32,208 nt of DNA, taken from positions 1 through 32,208 of the forward strand of contig NZ_BMPI01000104.1 in the NCBI RefSeq assembly GCF_014647515.1, read 5' to 3'. This document shows positions 14,858 to 21,429 of this stretch, piece after piece (the stretch's first letter is position 1; the number at the start of each line of letters is the position of its first letter). The notes below the pieces were generated by a model. The model had not been told where the DNA came from and did not search any database. It worked only from the letters and a program-made list of their open reading frames with translations. This DNA is from Dactylosporangium sucinum. GTDB taxonomy: Bacteria; Actinomycetota; Actinomycetes; Mycobacteriales; Micromonosporaceae. Position numbers and translations under genes: made by a program.

Positions 14858-15948
14858 CGCCGCTCCAGGAACTCGTCGATCGCGGCGAAGATGCGATCGG
14901 GGTCGCGGATGGCCGAGCCGCTGGGCAGGTTGAGGCCGGTCGCGAAGAGGCGGTCGGCGGCGCCGGTCAGCCAGGCGCGGCGGCCGCGGTACACCGGCTG
15001 CAGATGCATCGGCTTCCACACCGGACGCGTCTCGATGTCGTGCCGGTCGAGGTGCGCGCCGAGCTCGTGTGCCTGCCAGCCGGCCTCGTCGGGGTCGACG
15101 ACGATCGCCGTCAGCCAGCAGTTGGCGCCGGGGTCACCCGCGCCGAGCAGGCGCACGCCCGGCAGGCCGGCGAAGCGCTCGGCGTACCGCTCCCGCAGCT
15201 GCCGCCGCCGCTTGATCATCTCGTCGAGCCGGCTCAGCTGGGCCCGCCCCAGTGCGGCCAGCAGGTTGCTGAGCCGGTAGTTGTAGCCGACGTCGGCGTG
15301 CTCGTAGTGCGGTACCGGCTCGCGGGCCTGGGTGGCGAGGTGCCGGCAGCGGCGGGCGAGCCACTCGTCGTCGGTGACGACCATGCCACCGCCGGAGGTG
15401 GTCATGATCTTGTTGCCGTTGAACGACAGGGCGGCCGCCCGGCCGAACGAGCCGGCGGGCCGGCCGGCGTGGGTCGCGCCGAGGGCCTCGGCGGCATCCT
15501 CGATGATCGGCACTTCCAGGGCGGCCAGCGCCGTGTAGTCGGCGCAGGAACCGAACAGGTCCACCGGCAGGATCGCCTTGATCTTCTCCTGCTTGACCAC
15601 CGCTTCGACCAGCGAAGCGTCGATGTTGCCGTCATCGGGCCGGCAGTCCACGAAGACCGGCTCGGCGCCCGTATAGACGACGGCGTTCGCGGTGGCCGCG
15701 AACGTGAGCGTCGGCACGATCACCGCGTCGCCCGGGCCGACGCCGAGCGCCAGCAGCGCCAGGTGCAGCGCGGCGGTGCCGGACGACACCCCGACGGCGT
15801 GCGCGGTGCCGCAGCGCTCGGCGATCTCCCGCTCGAACGCGTCGAGATCCGGCCCGACGGGCGCGACCCAACCGGACCGCAGCGCGTTGACCAGGTAGCG
15901 CTCCTCGGTGCCCGACATGTCGGGCGACGACAGGAAGATGCGTGTCAC
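14854..15948 (-). CDS. pglE: PglE-like UDP-4-keto-sugar aminotransferase (DegT/DnrJ/EryC1/StrS)
   Basis: A 364-aa PLP-dependent aminotransferase that converts a UDP-4-keto-6-deoxy sugar to the 4-amino sugar. Conserved features are SSGTAALHLAL (55-65), the aspartate region EDAAEALG (150-157), the Schiff-base lysine Lys180 in SFNGNKIMTTSGGG, QAREPVPHYEHADVGYNYRLSN, and the C-terminal IETRPVWKPMH and LPSGSAI. From memory, nearly every one of these blocks is shared with Campylobacter PglE, including HYEH..YGYNYRLSN and ETRPLWKPMH. It is the first gene of the minus-strand operon. GTG 15948 has GGGGGCGGA upstream. Only 27 bp separate it from the divergent phosphatase gene. PseC or LegC-type activity is the alternative, but the neighbours favour bacillosamine. 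Confidence 0.9.
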   Translation of the reverse strand: MTRIFLSSPDMSGTEERYLVNALRSGWVAPVGPDLDAFEREIAERCGTAHAVGVSSGTAALHLALLALGVGPGDAVIVPTLTFAATANAVVYTGAEPVFVDCRPDDGNIDASLVEAVVKQEKIKAILPVDLFGSCADYTALAALEVPIIEDAAEALGATHAGRPAGSFGRAAALSFNGNKIMTTSGGGMVVTDDEWLARRCRHLATQAREPVPHYEHADVGYNYRLSNLLAALGRAQLSRLDEMIKRRRQLRERYAERFAGLPGVRLLGAGDPGANCWLTAIVVDPDEAGWQAHELGAHLDRHDIETRPVWKPMHLQPVYRGRRAWLTGAADRLFATGLNLPSGSAIRDPDRIFAAIDEFLERR

Positions 15949-15975
15949 CGCGATCCGCCCCCATTGGAGTTGTCC

Positions 15976-16491
15976 GTGTTGCTGTTCGTGTGCCGGGCCA
16001 ACCTCTGCCGGTCGGCGATGGCCGAGCGGCTGGCGGCGTGGCACGGGTTCGCCGCGCAGAGCGCCGGCACCCACGCGGTGCCGGGCCTGGAGATGGCCGG
16101 CAACGCGCAGGCGGTGCTGCGGGAGTTCGGCGCCGACCCGGCCGGGTTCCGCAGCCGCCGGCTGACCCCGCCCCTGCTGGCCGGCCCCGCGCTGACTCCC
16201 GGCCTGGTGCTGGCCGCGACCCGCGCCGAGCGGGCCGCGTGCGTGACCCTGGCGCCGGCGGCGGCCGGGCGGACGTTCACGCTGCTGCAGTACGGCCGGT
16301 ACCTGGCCGCGCTCCCGCCCGGCGACGATCCCTTCGACCGCGCCGCGCTGTCGCGGGTGCGCGGGCGGCTGCAGCCCGCCGCGCCGGGCGACGACGACCT
16401 GGCCGACCCGATCGGTGGCCCGCTCGACGGCTTCCGCGAGTGCGCCGACACCATCAACCGCATCCTCAGCCTCCTCGCCGCCCGGCGGTGA
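15976..16491 (+). CDS. Low-molecular-weight protein-tyrosine phosphatase (Wzb-like)
   Basis: A 171-aa cytoplasmic phosphatase that most likely dephosphorylates the neighbouring BY-kinase. The P-loop CRANLCRS is at 6-13 (nucleophile Cys6, Arg12 of CX5R), and the general acid Asp144 lies in LADPIGGP near the C-terminus, the standard arrangement. The P-loop has Ala where most members have Gly (CXGNXCRS). The GTG at 15976 follows GGAG with 6-nt spacing and starts right before the P-loop strand, as in the family; the long open frame upstream is only a shadow of the aminotransferase gene. It is transcribed away from pglE and converges on the kinase gene, with the two 3' ends overlapping by 26 bp. 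Confidence 0.9.
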   Translation: MLLFVCRANLCRSAMAERLAAWHGFAAQSAGTHAVPGLEMAGNAQAVLREFGADPAGFRSRRLTPPLLAGPALTPGLVLAATRAERAACVTLAPAAAGRTFTLLQYGRYLAALPPGDDPFDRAALSRVRGRLQPAAPGDDDLADPIGGPLDGFRECADTINRILSLLAARR

Positions 16492-17887
16492 TCGGCTCGT
16501 CCGCGAGCGCGGTCTGGACCGGCGGATGGGGCCGTTCGGCCTCGCGCGGGCCGTAGTACGCGTAGGTGTAGCCGTCGCCGTCGGCGCCCTTCGCCGCGTT
16601 GAGCACGCAGCCGAACAGCCGGGCGGAGACCGCCTCGACCGCGGCGACGGCCGACTGCACCTGCGCGACGCTCGTCTTGCCGGCCCGGGTCACCAGCACC
16701 GCCCCGTCGGCGCGGCTGGCGACGACCGCGGCGTCGGTGACGACGAGCAGCGGCGAGGTGTCCACGACGACGTAGTCGTAGGACTCGCTGACCGTCGCCA
16801 GCAGGTTCGCCATCTGCTTCGAGCCGAGCAGCTCGCTCGGGTTGGGCGGGATCGAGCCGCTGGGCAGGACCCACAGGTCGCGGTCGCCCCAGCGCTGGAC
16901 GGCGGTGTCGAGGTCGACCTGGCCGACGAGGACGTTGGTCAGGCCGACGGCGCCTTCGAGGTCGAGGTAGGTGGCGAGCCTCGGGCGGCGCACGTCGGCG
17001 TCGACCAGCAGCACGCGGTGCCCGGCCTCGGCGAGGACGATGGCGAGGTTGCAGGCGATCGTGGACTTGCCCTCGTCGGGCAGGGCGCTGGTCACCACGA
17101 CGCAGCGGGCGCTGCGGTCGGGGTCGACGAACTGCAGGTTGGTCCGCAGGTGCCGGAGCGCCTCGCCCCGGGGCGACCAGGCCGCGTCCTCGACCAGGAG
17201 CGGTTCCTCCCTGGCCCGCGGATCCAGCGGTACCGCGGCGAGGATCGCCTTTCCGGAGGCCTGGCGCAACGAGGTGACCGACCGGACGGTGTTGTCGAGG
17301 ATCTCCCGCAGCACGGCGAGCGCGGCGCCGACGACCAGCCCGACGAGCAGGGCCAGCCCGAAGTTGCGGGCCGGCCGGGGCCCCACCGGGTCGGTGCTGA
17401 CCCGGGGGCCGCTCACGACGTCGACCCGCACGGTCGGGGTGTCGCCGCCCGGCGGGGTCTCCAGCACCGCGACCAGCGCTTCGAACCGCACGGCGACCGC
17501 CTGCGCGATGCGCAGCGCGCGGGCGCTGTCGGTATCGACGACGGTGACGTCGAGCAGCACGGTGTCGGGCACGGTGCGGGCGGAGAGGCGCCGCTTCACG
17601 CCGTCGGCGCCGAGTCCCACGCCGGGGTCCTGCGCGACGGCGCGGGCCAGCCGGTCGCTGCCGATGAGCGTGACGTACGAGCGGGCGCGCTGCTGCGAGA
17701 AGAGGCCGCCCTGGTAGGCGTCGGTGATCCCGCTGCTGGGCGTGCTGACGAAGAAGGTGACCCCGGCCGCGTAGGTCGGCGCCGTCGTCGCGGTGACGAC
17801 CACCGCGCCCACCAGCGCCAGGCACGCCGTCGTGGCCACCAGCCACCAGCGTTTGCGGACCGCGCTGACATAGTCGCGCAGCTCCAT
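16466..17887 (-). CDS. Wzz-domain polysaccharide co-polymerase / BY-tyrosine kinase (Wzc/CpsCD-like)
   Basis: A 473-aa single-chain regulator of polysaccharide chain length. Helix 1 (about 13-34) and helix 2 (about 176-196) flank the extracellular Wzz domain. A cytoplasmic kinase domain follows with Walker A TSALPDEGKST (266-276), Walker A' LLVDADVRRPR (293-303) and Walker B YVVVDTSP (372-379). A C-terminal tyrosine cluster, GYTYAYYG (Tyr440, 442, 444, 445), is the autophosphorylation site typical of BY-kinases. ATG 17887 has GGGAGGT 9 nt upstream, inside a predicted leader hairpin (see 17896-17939). The Wzz loop is short, as in actinobacterial and firmicute members. It pairs with the phosphatase at 15976 and should act with the Wzy polymerase. 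Confidence 0.92.
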   Translation of the reverse strand: MELRDYVSAVRKRWWLVATTACLALVGAVVVTATTAPTYAAGVTFFVSTPSSGITDAYQGGLFSQQRARSYVTLIGSDRLARAVAQDPGVGLGADGVKRRLSARTVPDTVLLDVTVVDTDSARALRIAQAVAVRFEALVAVLETPPGGDTPTVRVDVVSGPRVSTDPVGPRPARNFGLALLVGLVVGAALAVLREILDNTVRSVTSLRQASGKAILAAVPLDPRAREEPLLVEDAAWSPRGEALRHLRTNLQFVDPDRSARCVVVTSALPDEGKSTIACNLAIVLAEAGHRVLLVDADVRRPRLATYLDLEGAVGLTNVLVGQVDLDTAVQRWGDRDLWVLPSGSIPPNPSELLGSKQMANLLATVSESYDYVVVDTSPLLVVTDAAVVASRADGAVLVTRAGKTSVAQVQSAVAAVEAVSARLFGCVLNAAKGADGDGYTYAYYGPREAERPHPPVQTALADEPITAGRRGG

Positions 17888-17895
17888 GCGCCATG

Positions 17896-17939
17896 ACCTC
17901 CCGTAGCCGCTTACTTACGAAGCGTTACACACGGGAGGT
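17896..17939 (-). promoter_or_regulatory. Leader hairpin that buries the kinase ribosome binding site
   Basis: On the minus-strand RNA, ACCUCCCGU (17939-17931) can pair perfectly with ACGGGAGGU (17904-17896). The latter contains the Shine-Dalgarno of the BY-kinase gene (ATG at 17887). A second stem, CGCUU (17924-17920) with AAGCG (17912-17908), nests inside with a 7-nt loop. The structure would block translation unless opened. It only matters if the transcript starts upstream of 17939. A DNA operator with the same symmetry is the alternative. Confidence 0.45.
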
Positions 17940-17948
17940 GGGCAAGAG

Positions 17949-17977
17949 ATGAAACCGTCTAATTTCCCCGATAAGGT
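17949..17977 (+). promoter_or_regulatory. Possible promoter for the PglF-like gene
   Basis: ATGAAA (17949-17954) and TAAGGT (17972-17977) are spaced by 17 bp in a locally AT-richer stretch of the 157-bp divergent gap between the kinase and dehydratase genes. They match the housekeeping -35/-10 pattern only moderately. The overlapping CCCGATAA (17967-17974) resembles the -10 of WhiG/FliA-type sigma factors, but no matching -35 is correctly spaced. Confidence 0.3.
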
Positions 17978-18044
17978 TTTTACCCGACATTCCCCCCGGC
18001 AATCGTGAAGAATGATCGCCATCCGACGCTGCGGGGGGATCGTG

Positions 18045-19832
18045 ATGGACTTCCACCGACCGGCCGGACCAGGCGCTCTGCCGGCCGACCTGTGCGCCTG
18101 GGCGGGTGGCCTGGCGCTTGCCGTGGCCATCGCACCGGAGTGGCCCCCGCTGCCGCACGCCGTGGGCGCGATCCTCCTCGCTGCGGCGCTGCACACCGCG
18201 ATCGCCTGGCCGGTGCACCTGTACCGCCGGCGCTACGACCGCGGCACCCTCGACGAGCTGCGCGCGGTCGGGCTGACCACGGCCGCGGCCGGCGCCGCGC
18301 TCTACGCACTCAACCCGATGCCGACCGCCCCGGCCGGCATCCCGGTCGTCGCCGCGATGACCGCCCTGCTCGGGATGGTCGCCGTGCGGGGCGCCGCGCG
18401 CCTGCGCCGGGAGCGCCGGTCGCTGGCCGGGCGGGAGCCCGTGCTCGTCTACGGTGCCGGCGCGGCCGGGCACCGGCTGCTGCGCTCGATGCTGCACGAC
18501 CCGCACTGCCGCTACCGCCCCGTGGGCGTGATCGACGACGACCCGGCCAAGCGCAACCTGCGCATCGAGGGCGTGCCGGTGCTCGGCGGGCGGGCCTCGC
18601 TCATCGCCGTGCTGGAGCGCACCGGCGCGTCCGGGGTCATCTTCGCGATCCGCAACGGCGACGGCGCCCTGCTGCGCTCGGTCCGCGCGCTGGTCACCGC
18701 CACCGGCCGGGCGCTGTCGGTGCTGCCGTCGCTCGACGAGAGCCTCGACGCCTCCGTGGGCGACGTGCGCGAGGTGCAGCTGTCCGACCTGCTCGGGCGC
18801 CGGCAGATCGACACCGACCTGGGCGCGATCGGCGACTACCTCACCGGCAAGCGCGTGCTGGTCACCGGCGCCGGCGGGTCGATCGGGTCGGAGCTGTGCC
18901 GCCAGCTGTACCGCTTCGGGCCGGCCGAGCTGATGATGCTCGACCGCGACGAGTCGGCGCTGCATGCGGTGCAGCTGTCGATCCACGGCCGGGCGCTGCT
19001 GGACAGCCCGGAGCTCATCCTGGCCGACCTGCGCGACGCGGCGGCCCTTGCAGCGGTGTTCGCCGCGCGGCGGCCGGAGGTGGTGTTCCACGCGGCCGCA
19101 CTGAAGCACCTGACGCTGCTGGAGCGCCATCCCGGGGAGGCGCTGCAGACCAACGTCATCGGGACGCTGAACGTGCTGTCGGCGGCCGCGGCGGCTGGCG
19201 TCTCCCGGTTTGTCAACATTTCTACGGACAAGGCGGCCAACCCGGTCAGCGTGCTCGGCTACTCGAAGCGAATCACCGAGCGGCTCACCGCACACCGCTC
19301 GACGGTCGCCGACGGCACCTACCTCAACGTCCGCTTCGGCAACGTCCTCGGCAGCCGGGGCTCGGTCGTCACCGCCTTCCAGGCGCAGGTCGAGGCCGGC
19401 GGCCCGGTGACGGTCACGGATCCGTCGGTCACCCGATACTTCATGACCGTCCAGGAGGCCGTCCAGCTGGTCATCCAGGCGGCCGCGCTGGGGGCCGGCG
19501 GCGAGGCGCTCGTGCTCGACATGGGCGCGCCGGTGCGCATCGACGAGCTCGCCCACCAGCTGGCCGCGCTGTCCACCCGGCCGATCGAGGTCGTCTACAC
19601 GGGCCTGCGCCCGGGCGAGAAGCTGCACGAGGAGCTCTTCGGCCTCGGGGAGGCCGACGTGCGGCCGCTGCACCCGCTGATCTCGCACGTCTCGGTGCCG
19701 CCGCTGGACCCTGCTCTGGTGCTGGCCCTGTCGCCTTCCACGGCTCCGGCCGCACTGGTCGGCCAGCTGGCCGACCTGTGCGTGGTGCCGGCTATCGAGG
19801 TACCGACGCTATCTGCCGCGCATACCAGCTGA
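18045..19832 (+). CDS. pglF: PglF-like UDP-GlcNAc C4,6-dehydratase (CapD family)
   Basis: A 595-aa membrane-bound dehydratase that converts UDP-GlcNAc to the UDP-4-keto-6-deoxy sugar, the substrate of PglE. About four N-terminal helices (residues 10-115) are followed by a nucleotide-binding-like domain (VLVYGAGAAGHRLL, VIDDDPAKRNLRIEG). The catalytic SDR domain has VTGAGGSIGSEL, HAAALKHLTLLERHP, and ISTDKAANPVSVLGYSK with Thr394-Asp395-Lys396. The SDR tyrosine of YXXXK is Leu here, as expected for this subfamily, which uses Met or similar. ATG 18045 was preferred for the GGGGGGAT just upstream; ATG 18012 and GTG 18042 are possible. The gene is divergent from the kinase, and its 3' end overlaps the convergent epimerase gene by 41 bp. 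Confidence 0.9.
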   Translation: MDFHRPAGPGALPADLCAWAGGLALAVAIAPEWPPLPHAVGAILLAAALHTAIAWPVHLYRRRYDRGTLDELRAVGLTTAAAGAALYALNPMPTAPAGIPVVAAMTALLGMVAVRGAARLRRERRSLAGREPVLVYGAGAAGHRLLRSMLHDPHCRYRPVGVIDDDPAKRNLRIEGVPVLGGRASLIAVLERTGASGVIFAIRNGDGALLRSVRALVTATGRALSVLPSLDESLDASVGDVREVQLSDLLGRRQIDTDLGAIGDYLTGKRVLVTGAGGSIGSELCRQLYRFGPAELMMLDRDESALHAVQLSIHGRALLDSPELILADLRDAAALAAVFAARRPEVVFHAAALKHLTLLERHPGEALQTNVIGTLNVLSAAAAAGVSRFVNISTDKAANPVSVLGYSKRITERLTAHRSTVADGTYLNVRFGNVLGSRGSVVTAFQAQVEAGGPVTVTDPSVTRYFMTVQEAVQLVIQAAALGAGGEALVLDMGAPVRIDELAHQLAALSTRPIEVVYTGLRPGEKLHEELFGLGEADVRPLHPLISHVSVPPLDPALVLALSPSTAPAALVGQLADLCVVPAIEVPTLSAAHTS

Positions 19833-20736
19833 CGGTCTCGCGGAGGCCGAACTCCAGCGGGACCGGACCGTGGCCGGGGAAGAGCTCCTCGAGCCGCTCG
19901 GAGTCGGCCTGCGAGTCGCGCACGTCGCCCGGCCGGGCCGGGTCGAAGACCACCTCGACCGGGAGGTCGACCATGCCCCTGATCCGGTCGACGAGGTCGA
20001 GCAGCGAGGTCCGCGTCCCGAACGCCAGGTTGACCGGGGTCGGGCTGGCGACCCGCCGCACGACGGCGTCGGTCAGCAGGCGCGCGACCGATCCGACGTA
20101 CGTGAAGTCGCGCGTCTGCCGCCCGTCGCCGTGGATGTGCAGGGGCAGGCCGCGCAGCGCCGCGTCGGCGAACGTGGGGATCACCGCCGCGTAGGCGTGC
20201 CCGACCGACTGCAGCGGCCCGTACACGTTGAAGAACCGCAGCGCGAGCACCGGCAGCCCGTAGGTCGCACCGTAGGCGAGGACGGCGGACTCGGCGGCGA
20301 GCTTGCTGGCGGCGTACGGACTCTGCGGCCGCGTGGGCAGCTCCTCATGCTTCGGCAGCGTCCGGGTCGGCCCGTAGACGGACGACGAGGACGCGGCGAC
20401 GAGGTGCTTGTCGTGGCGGCGGCAGGCTTCGAGGACGTTCACGGTGCCGGTGGCGTTGACCAGGTGGCTGCGGACGGGGTCGGCGACCGACCGGGGCACG
20501 GACGGCCGGGCCGCGAGGTGGATGACGGCGTCGCTGTGGGCCACGACGTCGTCGAGGGCGTCGGGCTCGAGAATGCTGCCGACGACGAGCTCGGCGCCGA
20601 CGCCTTCCAGGTTGCTCTCGGTGCCGGTGGTGAGATCGTCGAACACCACGACCTCGTCGATGCCGGGATGCGCCACCAGCTCCCGGCAGAGGTTCCCACC
20701 GATAAACCCGGCTCCGCCGGTTACGAGCACTCTCAT
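19792..20736 (-). CDS. NAD-dependent nucleotide-sugar epimerase/dehydratase
   Basis: A 314-aa extended SDR enzyme, most like UDP-glucose/UDP-HexNAc 4-epimerases, supplying a nucleotide sugar for the polysaccharide. The NAD motif VTGGAGFIGGNL is at 5-16. The sequence then shows HLAARPSV, the catalytic Ser in ASSSSVYGPT and Tyr-Lys in SPYAASKLAAE, then RFFNVYGPLQ and DGRQTRDFTYVGSVA. ATG 20736 begins at the Rossmann strand; the open frame runs 20 codons further but adds nothing family-like. Dehydratase or 5-epimerase activity cannot be excluded. Its 3' end overlaps the dehydratase gene on the other strand, and palindrome copy 3 lies upstream of it. Confidence 0.88.
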   Translation of the reverse strand: MRVLVTGGAGFIGGNLCRELVAHPGIDEVVVFDDLTTGTESNLEGVGAELVVGSILEPDALDDVVAHSDAVIHLAARPSVPRSVADPVRSHLVNATGTVNVLEACRRHDKHLVAASSSSVYGPTRTLPKHEELPTRPQSPYAASKLAAESAVLAYGATYGLPVLALRFFNVYGPLQSVGHAYAAVIPTFADAALRGLPLHIHGDGRQTRDFTYVGSVARLLTDAVVRRVASPTPVNLAFGTRTSLLDLVDRIRGMVDLPVEVVFDPARPGDVRDSQADSERLEELFPGHGPVPLEFGLRETVSWYARQIASVPR

Positions 20737-20870
20737 CGTTGCAGTCCAACGCCCGCGCGCGGCGGAAGGTGACGCATTACGGACTTTTTGGACCAAAGGT
20801 GCGAACGGCAGCCCGGAAGTCGCCGAGCGTCACCCATTCACCCGACCCGCGTCGAGCGCCGCACCCCAGC

Positions 20871-20950
20871 GCGCCGATCTTGCAGTTGTGGTGCCGGATA
20901 AACCCGGGCAATAACGTCCGAGGCGGGCACCACAACTGCAAGATCGGCGC
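20871..20950. repeat. 80-bp palindromic element, copy 3
   Basis: Perfect 25-bp inverted arms (20871-20895 and 20926-20950) flank a 30-bp loop. Compared with copies 1 and 2, the fourth base of the left arm is C instead of T and its partner in the right arm is G instead of A, so pairing is kept. It begins 2 bp beyond the stop codon of the minus-strand gene 20953-21429. It therefore sits at the end of the permease/amidase operon and 134 bp upstream of the epimerase start. The rest of the gap (20737-20870) shows no clear promoter or ORF. Confidence 0.88.
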
Positions 20951-20952
20951 TG

Positions 20953-21429
20953 TCAGGGGGCGAGGTGGGCGACCACGGCGCGGGCGAAGGACACCGCCGC
21001 GTCGCCGGCGTCCGCGCGGGCCGCCGGGGACAAGCCGGGTGGGCAGACGCCGTACACGGTCAGGGAGACGCCCGCGGGCGACGGGGGCACGCCCAGCACC
21101 CGGCAAGTGTCGAAGTGCGCGACCGGGGCGTAGTGCTCCGGGAGCCAGTCACCCTCGGGGACCTCGCGGGCCAGCCGCAGCAGGGCCGGGTCGGCGGCGT
21201 CAGTCGGGACGATCACGTCGCCCCGGCGGGTCGGGTGGGCGGCCGGCGCCAGGGCGACCGAGATCACCCAGCGGGCGCCCGCCGCCGCGGTGGCCGCCAC
21301 GGCCACCGGCACCGAGGCGATCGTGCCCAGCGTCAGGACGCCGTCCGGCCGGTGGACGGTCTCGCGCGAGGGTGCGTCCACCAGGCCGGGCAGCGTGCTG
21401 ATCAGCAGGATGTCAGGGAAGCTGCGCAA
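20953..21429 (-). CDS. Small protein of unknown function
   Basis: I do not recognise the family with confidence. The 158-aa product has LTLGTIASVPVAVAATAAAGARWVISVALAP, a stretch of small residues like a nucleotide-binding or phosphorylase core, followed by GDVIVPTDAADPALLRLA. That second stretch vaguely recalls nucleoside phosphorylases (GDVVV then a DxxLL helix). No catalytic residue can be assigned. The only start before the LLM gene end is TTG 21429, giving a 17-nt overlap with that gene, so it is the last member of the operon. A link to amide or nucleoside breakdown is speculative. Confidence 0.65.
   Translation of the reverse strand: MRSFPDILLISTLPGLVDAPSRETVHRPDGVLTLGTIASVPVAVAATAAAGARWVISVALAPAAHPTRRGDVIVPTDAADPALLRLAREVPEGDWLPEHYAPVAHFDTCRVLGVPPSPAGVSLTVYGVCPPGLSPAARADAGDAAVSFARAVVAHLAP

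Noticed and set aside
15004..15975. N-terminal extension of the phosphatase frame (324 extra codons)
   Set aside because: The extension lies antisense to the aminotransferase gene and has no family match. The P-loop phosphatase fold starts exactly at GTG 15976, which has a Shine-Dalgarno.
17967..17974. CCCGATAA as a WhiG/FliA-type sigma -10 site
   Set aside because: It is one base from GCCGATAA, but no TAAA-like -35 lies 15 bp upstream, so it is probably chance. It is kept only as a remark in the promoter entry.
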